From NCBI RefSeq assembly GCF_001039355.2, contig NW_019774847.1:736250-773327 (forward strand): a stretch of 37,078 bases of DNA, read 5' to 3'. The notes below the pieces were generated by a model that saw only the letters and a program-made list of their open reading frames with translations, was not told where the DNA came from and made no database searches. How positions within the stretch are numbered: the stretch's first letter is position 1; each line of letters begins with the position of its first letter. This DNA is from Lingula anatina. Its lineage: Eukaryota > Brachiopoda > Lingulata > Lingulida > Lingulidae. Of this stretch, positions 1 to 9,203 are shown piece by piece. A program made the position numbers and the translations under genes.

Positions 1-28
1 TTTTTAAGGGGGGGGGGGGACCCACGGG

Positions 29-63
<35 letters not shown>

Positions 64-116
64 CGTAGGGTACCCCCCCTGACCTCCCCCCCAAATCCGC
101 CACTGTAATTAGATGT
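1..116. repeat. Homopolymer tracts and end of a GGCGGAT-type element
   Basis: A poly-G run (8-19) and a 31-base poly-C run (31-61) are followed by C-rich sequence that ends in AAATCCGCCACTG (93-105). That ending is the inverted form of the CAGTGGCGGATTT terminus seen at 2716, so this looks like the right end of a short inverted-repeat element whose left part lies outside the window. Homopolymers of this length are also prone to assembly error. Confidence 0.6.
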
Positions 117-759
117 ACACGGTGGCAATTCGTCTGCCACCGACTTGCACTTGACTAATAAATCTGCTCGGTCTCACACGCAATGTAGTTCATAAGTTAA
201 AAAAAAAAAACAAATATGGTGCGGAGACTTGATTCAGAGCCCAGCGTGCTAACCAACCAACTGAATCCAGTTCAAATCTCGGTAAAATGTACAACTTTCA
301 ATTTTTAAATAAAATAATGTTTAACAGTCTGTGTCCAGCGGCGGATGTAGAGGTGGAGGGGGGTCCTGTCGTTCCGGACCCCCTCCTTTCAAATAATCCT
401 GGATCCGCCAGTTTGTGCCCTAAACTTTTCAGCTAACTGGACATTTGGACCACCAGTTTCCAAAAATCTATTGGTCCGAATTATAATCCACTGATCCTTA
501 AAATTTTATCACCATTTATTACAAAGGTCGAATTTGTTTGTTATGAGGCAAAAATATTTTAAAAGAAAATTATGGAAAAGGTTCGTTTGTTAACGAAAAG
601 AACCTACTACTAAATTCACGAACGCACACTTGAAAGGGTGCAATACGTTATAACACAACAGACATACATGTACCTTTGTTGCTTTTCTTTTATGTAAAAT
701 GCACCTTTAAAATTAAAACTCCCTAGCTTTTTATTTACCAGTATCCCACGTACTTATAG
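117..759. other. Gene-free repeat-rich stretch
   Basis: AT-rich sequence without a credible coding frame. The only structure I see is the 76-bp inverted-repeat element at 336-411, listed separately, and a short A run near 200. Confidence 0.5.
336..411. mobile_element. Short GGCGGAT-type inverted-repeat element
   Basis: Starts CAGCGGCGGATG and ends CCTGGATCCGCCAG, so the ends are imperfect inverted repeats. Only about 76 bp long with no coding capacity, which fits a strongly deleted non-autonomous DNA transposon (MITE). Related ends are seen at 93-105, 2716-2983 and 32341-32507. I could not define a clean target-site duplication. Confidence 0.55.
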
Positions 760-1194
760 ACACAGGGTGACGTATTCCTAGACACAGGATGGCGTATTCT
801 AGACACAGGATGACGTATTCTAGACACAGGATGACGTATTGTAGACACAGGATGACGTATCCCTAGACACAGGATGACGTATTCTAGACACGGGATGACG
901 TATTCTAGACACAGGATGACGTATTGAAGACACAGGATGACGTATTCTAGACACAGGATGACGTATTCTAAACACAGGATGGCGTATTGTAAACACAGGG
1001 TGACGTATTCTAGACACAGGATGACGAATTCTAAACACAGGGTGACGTATTCTAGACACAGGATGACGTATTCTAGACACAGGATGACGTATCCCTAGAC
1101 ACAGGATGACGTATTTTAGACACGGGATGACGTATTATAAACACGGAATGACGTATTCTAGACACAGGATGACGTATTCTAGACACAGGATGAC
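760..1194. repeat. 21-bp minisatellite, about 20 copies
   Basis: Tandem array with consensus GACACAGGATGACGTATTCTA. Twenty complete units and one partial unit can be counted; most are 21 bp and a few are 22 bp, with one or two substitutions each. Nearly every unit carries TGACGTA, a CREB/ATF-like half site, giving such sites about every two helical turns. Both strands stay open for long distances because the period is a multiple of three, so the repetitive reading frames here are not genes. Confidence 0.95.
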
Positions 1195-1525
1195 CAAGCA
1201 TTATCGTCAATTCAGCTCCGAGGACCTGAGATAACGACCGGGTTTCGATGTAACTCCGTATTACACGTAGGTCAATTTTTTTCTTGAAAATTGGAAGACG
1301 TACCATTTCTTTATAGACAAGCCTGCTGATTTCCATTTTATTCATTTTCAGTATGTGTAAGGTTCTATGTTGTAATGGGCAGCACTCAGGAACCTGAATC
1401 CAGCGATCCGAAATCAAAATCTCGGTGTAACCAGTCTTTTTTTTTTTACTTCTCAGGTAAATTACGTATAAGGCGTGACAGTTAACAGCCTCCTTTATCT
1501 CCCCACTGCCTGCATAAACTAATTC
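1195..1525. other. Gene-free stretch
   Basis: Unique-looking, moderately AT-rich sequence between the minisatellite and the inverted-repeat element at 1526. No coding frame, RNA gene or clear regulatory feature is visible. Confidence 0.5.
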
Positions 1526-1697
1526 ATTGGCCCCATTCAGAATAGGGGACTTACTAGTCCGAGGCTCAAATATGGCAACCCACTACAAAGCTTGCCGTTT
1601 AGTAGATACTGAATAGATATCCCGAGGGGAAATATTCAAGTGGGTCAGCCATATTTGACCCTCGGACTAGTTAGTGCCATCATCTGAATGGGGCCAT
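1526..1697. mobile_element. 172-bp MITE with long terminal inverted repeats
   Basis: The left arm starts ATTGGCCCCATTCAG and the right arm ends CTGAATGGGGCCATT. Each arm is about 58 bp and they are imperfect inverted repeats sharing ACTAGTCCGAGG and TCAAATATGGC. The outermost ATT may be a target-site duplication. The element at 30643-30953 has the same arm motifs (TGGTCCAAG, ATCAAATATGGC), so both belong to one family of different lengths. No transposase is encoded. Confidence 0.8.
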
Positions 1698-1804
1698 TGT
1701 GAACTACATATACACAAACAATGTAATCACGTTTAAAAGGGCAAAATCGACTAATTTCATGGTACGTTAATATTTTCCCATTTTTGTATGTAAAATGCCT
1801 TTTT

Positions 1805-1807
<3 letters not shown>

Positions 1808-1845
<38 letters not shown>
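1808..1845. repeat. Poly-T tract
   Basis: A run of 38 T. It could be a mononucleotide microsatellite or the poly-A tail of an old minus-strand retroinsertion, but no adjoining element body is recognisable. Confidence 0.8.
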
Positions 1846-1847
<2 letters not shown>

Positions 1848-1950
1848 ATGTAAGAAGCATGTTATCTTGAAATTTGGCAGAAATGCCATTTACGATTAAC
1901 AAACAAGCTTTTGTTCATTACGGTTCTATGGTGTAATATGGTTAAATAAT

Positions 1951-2364
1951 TACACTGTACTATTTGTCGTTAAGCGTTTATTGGTCCAACTTGATAATGA
2001 TCGCTATCTGAAACAGAAGAGTAAATTACAAAAGTCTACACAAATAGTAATCCTATATCTTCCCCCAAGTCTTTAGGTTCACTGATAACCAAAGTCAGTA
2101 GAAAGACTGAAATGTTTCAATGATCCATGAGAGGTCACTAGTGTGAAAAACAAGTAAACTACAAAGTAATAGGAGTACAGAAAGTAATTTAATTGCATTG
2201 AATAAATGATCAAATACAGATAATTAAAAACATGTCATCGAGTGTCTGATAAATAAGTACACTGTACTATTTGTCGTTAAGCATTTATTGGTCTAGCTTG
2301 ACAATGATCGGTATCTGAAACAGAAGAGTAAATTACATAAGTCTACACAAATAGCAATCCTATA
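1951..2364. repeat. 107-bp direct duplication
   Basis: Positions 1951-2057 and 2258-2364 are direct copies at a constant offset of 307 bp with no indel and roughly ten substitutions. Both start TACACTGTACTATTTGTCG. The 200 bp between them are not repeated. It may be a dispersed element inserted twice or a local duplication. Confidence 0.85.
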
Positions 2365-2715
2365 GATGGTTAGCACTATACTATGGATTTTGAAACCGGC
2401 CATCCCAGTTCTAATCTCGTTAGAACCTAACTGTGTTGCAGAATGTCCTAAATCTATGTTAGTGATCCCTAAGCAAAATAAAAAGTTTGCGGCTACATTG
2501 CAGAAAAATTGCCAGTTTGTAAGAAAAATTTTTACTGCTGCTAATTTGCAACCACATTGCAGCAAACTACAAGAAGAAATTGTAGCTTGCAGCAATATTG
2601 CAGCAAATCTGCTGAGAATTTCCAATAGGCCTGATATTTTGCTAAGGGTAATTGCTTCCCTAGATTCAATAATGCAGAACAAAGATTTTTCTGAACTACT
2701 GAGTACGTAGGCCTA

Positions 2716-2983
2716 CAGTGGCGGATTTGGGGGGGGGGGGGAGTCAGGAGGGTCCTGCCTCCCCCCTCGTTCGATTTCTGAATAAAAAAATCACACCCAT
2801 GGTCCCCTGCTGAAATCAGAATTTTGACTATCTGAATCATAGTTCTAAAGAGTACCAAATGGCACCGTTGGCCCTCTAAAATATCATAATACCTTCAGCA
2901 GGCCCAGAACCCCATGCCAAGAGGGGGGGGCGCGCCTTCCCATCCACGGACCACCTCTTCAAGTAATCCTGGATCAGCCCCTG
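2716..2983. mobile_element. 268-bp GGCGGAT-type MITE
   Basis: Begins CAGTGGCGGATTTGGG and ends CCTGGATCAGCCCCTG, the inverted partner with a few changes. The interior holds a poly-G run and C-rich sequence and has no coding capacity. Same terminal type as 336-411 and 32341-32507. Likely a non-autonomous DNA transposon. Confidence 0.6.
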
Positions 2984-3675
2984 TAATTGAATTGATCTGA
3001 GCACGAGGCTCCCTCCCAGTTGTGGAACTTGAAACTTCAAGGTAGCGACTTCTTTCTGCAAATCTCGGACAATGCTCTTGTCGCCATCTTCTGTTGCATT
3101 ACAGCTGTAGAGGCAGTACTACACTTGCCGCCACAACACCCTAATTGCCTGTCATCCCTTAGGTTGGCTAGAACGCAGGGTTTACGTACTTATATTTAAA
3201 AAAAAAAGCAGAAGATTTCTTCTCACCGATGTGCTCATGTGTAGATCAGATCACCTGTATTTAAATAAATAATTTTCCGGGCACTTCTTCCTGGTGAACG
3301 AGGTAAAAGGTACGAGAAATTCAGAAAGTATTCAGAATTATCACTGTTTTAATCAAATTTTATCAGATGTTTAAATAAAACTCTACTTATAAAAAGATAC
3401 AAAAAACACTAATTTTAGCTTTTCTCGCTTAGATACATAATCACGCACTGTAGTTCCGTTTTGTATCATTTCTTTCTTCTTCTTTTTTTTTTTTGTGACC
3501 TGAGATGCCTTTTTCCCACTTTTTTTTTTCTAGTGGCCTGAGATGCCGTTTTCCGCCATTTTGTCAGCTGTCCTGCCGTTTCTCCAAAAGCGAGCCAGTC
3601 TCAACCGCCTCGTGGTCGTCAGGGCGGACATGTTCAGCAGTACACGCGGTATTTGGACCATTTTAACATGTAAAG
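2984..3675. other. Upstream region of the FASTKD-like gene
   Basis: AT-rich sequence with short T runs (3481-3495, 3521-3530). The last 150 bp before the ATG at 3676 are less AT-rich and probably hold the promoter and 5' UTR. No TATA box is obvious. The minus strand is partly open across the start of the gene, but nothing recognisable is encoded there. Confidence 0.4.
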
Positions 3676-6600
3676 ATGTTTTCTTCGGCACTGAGATATG
3701 TCTACCGAAGCTGTAGCAGACACGATTTTGTAGGTAGAGTAGCTCAGTGTCTTGCACAGCCGTCACGATGCCATCAACCGCTGCGGTTTACATGCGCCGT
3801 TTCACAACTCCGAAGTCCTCGGAAGATGTGGGGTTGGTCGTTGGGGAGACATGTCGGCGGAATTAACCAGTCATACTCTACAATGACCATCACGAAACAT
3901 GTTTATAACAGAATCATCAGAGAGAGTCAAATGAATTTTGAAAGTAAAGCGGAGTGGAACATAACGCAAGATGGAAGGAGCAAAGCGGAGATTATCAGTG
4001 ATTACGAGAACAGAGCCTGTAAGGCCGATAGTGACCTTGACGGAGAGATACTGTACATATTTGCTGTCGGTAGTCTTTTGAAGGATTCACCTAAATCTCA
4101 AGAAACTCATCTTCCACAAGATGACAGGATATCATCAGCCCTGCAAATCATCCTCAACAAAGGTTTGATGGAGGGAAGTTCCTCGAGTCAGTTACGCAGA
4201 TTGTTGTTAGTTGGGGCCAGAATTCATCAATCTCCAGAAGTTCTTCGGTTTAGTAAGGAACTGGAGAGACACATGTCACAGGTATGGTCCGAATGGCCTG
4301 TTAAGTCTAAGATACAAGCCTGCCACGGGTGGTTTCGTTTGTCTGCAATACACAGGCAGAAATACTTCGAGGACCAGATCCGAATTTTCTTAAAGCACAT
4401 GAGAGAGGCAAAGCTTGGGTGGGAGGAACCTGGACGCAAAAATATTTACCAGCTCCTTCGTGTTCTGTCCTGTGGAACATACTATTCTAATGCACTGGGT
4501 GGAAGATGGGCGGATGAAAACGATGTTGGATTATTTTTACAGAATTTGGAAACGTGGTATTTTGACATGGATTTAGAGCCAAAAGAAGTGGACAGTTATG
4601 TCAGTGTCTGTCACAGTGTTGATTATTTGGTGCCTTCTGACATTTTATGGAAGATGTTAAAGATTCTCCAAAAGGCAACACTTTGTGAAGAAGTTGGAAA
4701 AGACAACAATGCATATTTGTGCATTAAAGACATGTTGGATTTAGCTCAAAAGCAGGAGTTGAATAAAGATTTCATGTACATACAATATGTTACAGAACTT
4801 GCAGAAGTATTTAAGAAGCAGGCATCTTTGTTGTCATTGATGCACCAAATTGAAATTACATGGAAATTTAGTTTAGTGCTGTATTGTGATCATGAAATGA
4901 TTTTGAAAGTTTTAAAGAACTATGTGGCTGATGAACAAGACGGCAATAACAACAATGTTTATAAATTAGTTACCGCTTACCGAATAATGGATTGTAATCC
5001 AAATATTACTCTTGTAGAAACAGTGAGAGATTTAATACAAAGCCAAGGGAAAAATGCCTCCCCTTTCCAATTACTTTCCATTGCTCACGATTTGATATGC
5101 CGTCATGGCTATCGTGAAGTCTTCAGTGAAATACTAGATTGTTTTTTTGAGTCTGATCTGATGAAGGAAGAGTTCTTAAGTGAGCTGAGCCCAGGAAGGA
5201 TTAAAATCATTCTAGAGTTGTGTGGAAGGTTAGAAATAGAACAAATTGACAGATATGTTAAGAAGATTCCACCCAGCCTCTACAAGGTATGTGGTGTTCA
5301 AGACTGTGCAGAAAAATTGAAAACAGATTGCCAGCTGTCCTCAGTGAAGGCTGTTTTAGCAGCTGTGCAGATGAATCTTGGTGGTTCCCACATGGCAAGA
5401 ATCATGCCAGTACTTCCCATACATCTTCCTATTGTGGAGTGCTGTTTGAATGAAGTGAATGAGCCTGTAGACATGGAGCTGGTGCCCAGGGTTTTTGATG
5501 AAAATGGATTCCTCAAAGTGGAAAACTTGTCTGCCCTGCCTGAAGGTTGGAGAAGAATAGCAGTACTAGTATTGCCTTCACAATATAAACATCTCTTTAT
5601 CAACAAGCCAGCATACACTGGTGAGTTAAAATGTTGTTGTCCTGCTTAAGATAACATCTACTGGTCGGGTTCAGAAATAGATTTTATTAATTTATTTTTT
5701 TATTATTATTTTTTAGGTGTTCTCACATACTTCAATGGGATGACGGTATTAGAGGACATCTTAATTTGAATGTATTATATGTAAGGTCAAAGTGATTAAG
5801 ATTTGAATAGATTTCCCAAGTTTATGTTAATTTTTCATTACATTAAGGCATGTGTTTTCTAACAGTAAGGCCTCAATTTATGATATATGTTTACATTGAT
5901 TTGTATTTTTTCTCTTCATCAGGTGACTTCAAAGCAAAGCTACACTTCCTAGGACGTGCAGGATACCAAAAGGTTGTACTGGTTGCTAAAGTTCCAATGG
6001 AGGAGAAGTTACACAAATGTATGAGGGATATATTGAAAGAAATCCCTGATATAAGGTGAGGAAGTAGCATTATAATTGATGAATAAAAATACTGTGGTTT
6101 TTAAAAGGTAACATTTTGTTATAGAATCTTGTTCTTTTTAATATCAATAATAAAGGTTTATTGTGTTCTTTGCAATATATAAGACATATATTGAATGTAT
6201 ATGTATAAAAGTATAAAGATGTAGTACTAAAATCGAGCTTTAAGATAAATTCTAAGTTATAAAACCAATAATGAGGTTAAAAATGGTGATTCGTTGTTAT
6301 TTTCAAAAGCTAAAAGTTAATGGATAGACCTAGATCATTGACACGTATATAAACAGTATGGGATAAAAGTGTTTCTATATCTTTTTGTCCGACATTTTGG
6401 TAAAACATATCTATAAACATTCCTTAGGTCCTTTTCTATGACACGAGTGTTAGGTAAAAGATGGTTCAATCTATGTGTACACAGTTTTATCTCCTTAAAT
6501 AATTTTTTGCATAAGTCAGTACGCCGAGATTTCAAAGTAGGTAATTCAGTGATGTCCATTGCTTCGTTGTAAGTGAGTTCTGGGTATATAATATGAAGAG

Positions 6601-8512
6601 CCCTTTTTTGGATGTTCTCTAAGGCTTTAGATTGCTGTGCGGTAATTCCAGCACGCCATAGCTGACAAGCGTACTCAAGTGTTGGTCTGAGATTGCTTTT
6701 ATAAATTTGTAAGAGGTCATGTCTCAGCACCCCAGCGTGTTTGACCATGCATAAGAAATACAGTCTGGATGCAGCTTTTGAGAGAATTTTTTCTATATGT
6801 AAGTCCCATTTCAAATTAGAACTGATATGAACTCCCAGCAGTTTGGCATGTGAAACTTGTTCGATTTTTATACCATCAATTATTAGGTTATCAGGTACAG
6901 TAGGGTTTTTACTGAAAAAGATAAACAGTTCAACAGTTTTTTTAGGATTGATTAGCATGTTATTTTGTTTTGTCCATTCATATAGGTTTGAGGCTGCTAT
7001 GGGAAGTTTAGATTGTGTAGGTTTGGCACCTTGTTCTATTTCCCTTGGAGATGGTTGGTGAACTGTCTCATAAACTGTANTTTTTTTTGGCCGAAACGAA
7101 GAGTTATTATCCCTTTAACATTGCATACCTCATCACTTGTGTCTGACATCGCCAACATAATTGTCATGCACTTTCAATGATAACATCATAAGATGAAAAC
7201 TGTTTGTCCAGCTGCCTTCAAACTTACAGAATGATGAATATTCATATAGTGCAGGTCCAGTTCGAAAATCAGCTTGATTGGGCCATTTTTCTGAAAGTTA
7301 TGCTCTTTTTTTTTTTTTTTTTTTCCAGCTTATATGTAATACATATAGTAAACTCTTGATTAGACCATTTCTCCAAAAGTTATGCAGGTTTTTTTCCTGC
7401 TTTTTATATACGGACACAATCAGTACATGTATATAGTCATCACCTGTGTCTGTCGTTGCCTTCATTACCGTGCACTTTCAGTGATAACATTGTAAGTGGA
7501 AAAATGAAATGCAGCTCAAGTTTGAAATTCGACCTGATTGGACCATTTTCCTTTAAGTTGTGCAAGCAGGGTCTAAAATTTTTCTAAATTTTTTTTGGTT
7601 TTTTAATCATTTTATCCACCATGATGCAAATAAACTGAAAACTGTTTTTCTTTTTTGTCTTCAAATCAACAGAACTTATGAAAATGTGTGTTTGCAATCA
7701 GCTTGACCCGACCATTTTCCAAAAGTTATGCCTTTTTTTTGTTATCATTATACAAATAACATGAAAACTTTGTCATATTTTGCTTTAAACCTTACAAGAC
7801 TGATTCATATGACTAATGTTCAGGTCAAGTTTGAAAATTATCTCGATTGGTCTAGTTTTGATGATGTAATCCTTTTTTTTTTATTTTTTTTTTGTATATA
7901 TGAGTGGTGTTTCCTCAGTGTCATTTCTTAGGTATGTTTACAGTCTCAGTATTGAACTCATTGCATACATAAATTGTTTTTTTGACATTTTCTGCATCTA
8001 AACAAATTTGTTTTTTGATTATATAAAACTGGTGGTTAATCTGTTATCATGCATTGCATAAAAAAGAGTCAAAAATGGAAATAAACTCATATCATTGCAG
8101 TTTGTCAGATTCAATCCTTCACTATGTTCATATTCTCAGAATGGAGCAAATTAGACATTAAAATTGTTCTACTGATATTTCCATTGATATCTTGACAAAT
8201 ATGTGAGTTGATCATATAAAATGGTAGTAAATTGGTTATTTTGTATTATGTAAAAAAAGCGTTGAAAATGGACATTTTTTTCCTGCTTTATATCTATAAG
8301 TTTGAGTTTTGCTGCCTTGTTTCAGCATATTTTGAAAATTAAAGGTTTAACATTCCCCAAGCTGAAAGAGTTATGAGTGAAGTTACTTAAGATGTCTGAC
8401 CTAAAAGTCATATGTGGAGATTTAGCATGTGGCATGCTTTGTAGCTGTACTATTTTGGTCTGAAATATTGATATTGTTTTATTACTTTTTTTAAAGGTTA
8501 CCAGATAATTAG
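3676..8512 (+). CDS. FAST kinase domain / RAP domain protein (FASTKD family), mitochondrial
   Basis: Three coding exons: 3676-5620, 5923-6055 and 8497-8512, giving 697 residues; all junctions are GT-AG and in frame. The N terminus (first about 30 residues) is rich in Arg and nearly free of acidic residues, like a mitochondrial presequence. The body is alpha-helical and leucine-rich. The C terminus from about residue 617 looks like a RAP domain, with RRIAVLVLP, then the Tyr-Thr-Gly turn, then LHFLGRAGYQKVVLV. FASTKD proteins bind mitochondrial RNA and affect its processing, stability and translation. I cannot say which vertebrate paralogue is closest. The last exon adds only LPDN; reading into intron 2 would stop right after PDIR, so either version keeps the whole domain. 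An AATAAA follows at 8983. The family call rests mainly on the C terminus and presequence. Confidence 0.75.
6335..7078 (-). pseudogene. 3' remnant of a non-LTR retrotransposon reverse transcriptase
   Basis: The minus strand is open from the N at 7080 down to a stop at 6335. It encodes the C-terminal part of a LINE-type reverse transcriptase: NLYEWTKQNNMLINPKKT, then LLGVHISSNLKWDLHIEKIL, then RPTLEYACQLWRAGIT, in the usual order for the region after the catalytic palm. The YADD catalytic box and endonuclease are absent, so this is a 5'-truncated dead copy, as is usual for LINE insertions. The best general match is the Jockey/CR1/L2-like group, which I cannot narrow. The open frame suggests a fairly young insertion. 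The single N at its 5' end may hide an assembly join. Confidence 0.85.
7100..7900. repeat. Degenerate tandem/dispersed repeat array
   Basis: Similar sentences recur. One, close to CTTGATTGGGCCATTTT followed by AAAGTTATGC, appears near 7270, 7360, 7535, 7700 and 7845. Another, close to TGCACTTTCAATGATAACAT, appears at about 7168 and 7470, about 300 bp apart. A third, TGAAAACT followed by TT-rich sequence, precedes several copies. Copies differ by many substitutions and indels and none is coding. Identity needs a repeat library. Confidence 0.65.
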
Positions 8513-8982
8513 GAGACTTTTGGAGTGTTTCATGACAAGATTGAAGAGGATTGGGCAACTCTCTGCTAACATTGACTGTTGAATGTTAATCTGAAACCAA
8601 ACTCACTGTAGTGATGTACTGTTACCATTAGGACTTCCATCAAATAACACAATTCTGTGGATACGTGTGCCTTTTGCTGGGACAGAATAACACTAGGCAA
8701 GGCATTGTATTATGCTTCAAATCTGCTTGGTATAATTTGACTTGAAATCACAAACACCAGTGACTGGGACAATAATGTACATTTAATCCGTCATTCTGCT
8801 CAATTTAGTTGAACAGAATATAGAACTAAAATCTCCTTTTGTACATTACTGAAGACATTTGTTCCACTTGTGTAATTTGAAACATGTTTAATTACCATTG
8901 TACAGCCTGTTGTATTTTTTTAATTGTGACAATTGTAACATTAAAGTTAAAGAAAATTGTAGCTTAGATATTTGAAATATAT

Positions 8983-8988
8983 AATAAA
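8983..8988 (+). terminator. Poly(A) signal of the FASTKD-like gene
   Basis: AATAAA about 470 bp after the stop codon at 8510-8512, the first canonical signal downstream of the last exon on this strand. Confidence 0.6.
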
Positions 8989-9161
8989 AATGCTATATAT
9001 GACATCTACATTATTATTATTTCGTTACGTAACAAAATTTTCAATCACTTAATTTGGGAAAAGCCAAGAGTTTGTAAATAAATTAAATTGTTAATAAAAT
9101 TTCTCCTAGAGGTTATAATAATAATAGAATAATCATGTCAGTCAATTTAACTGATTACATT

Positions 9162-9167
9162 TTTATT
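9162..9167 (-). terminator. Poly(A) signal of the esterase gene
   Basis: AATAAA on the minus strand, about 40 bp after the esterase stop codon (9204-9206). With the plus-strand signal at 8983 this leaves only about 170 bp between the two converging 3' ends. Confidence 0.6.
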
Positions 9168-9203
9168 GTAAAATATGCATCCCATACAAAAATTCATTAT
9201 CCA

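Larger units (their letters stand above)
6056..8496 (+). other. Last intron of the FASTKD-like gene
   Basis: A 2.4-kb intron between GTGAGG (6056) and TTTAAAG (ending 8496). It holds the antisense reverse-transcriptase remnant (6335-7078), a single N at 7080, a degenerate repeat array (about 7100-7900) and AT-rich filler from 7900 to 8490 in which I see no feature. Confidence 0.65.

Noticed and set aside
820-1417. Repetitive open frames on the minus strand (RIRHPVS repeats)
   Set aside because: They are the 21-bp minisatellite read in frame; the period is a multiple of three, and no unique protein sequence is present.
2293-2858. Overlapping open frames on both strands
   Set aside because: Moderate length, no recognisable domain, short internal repeats (GCAGCAA words) and overlap with a MITE. 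Open on both strands, which suggests chance.
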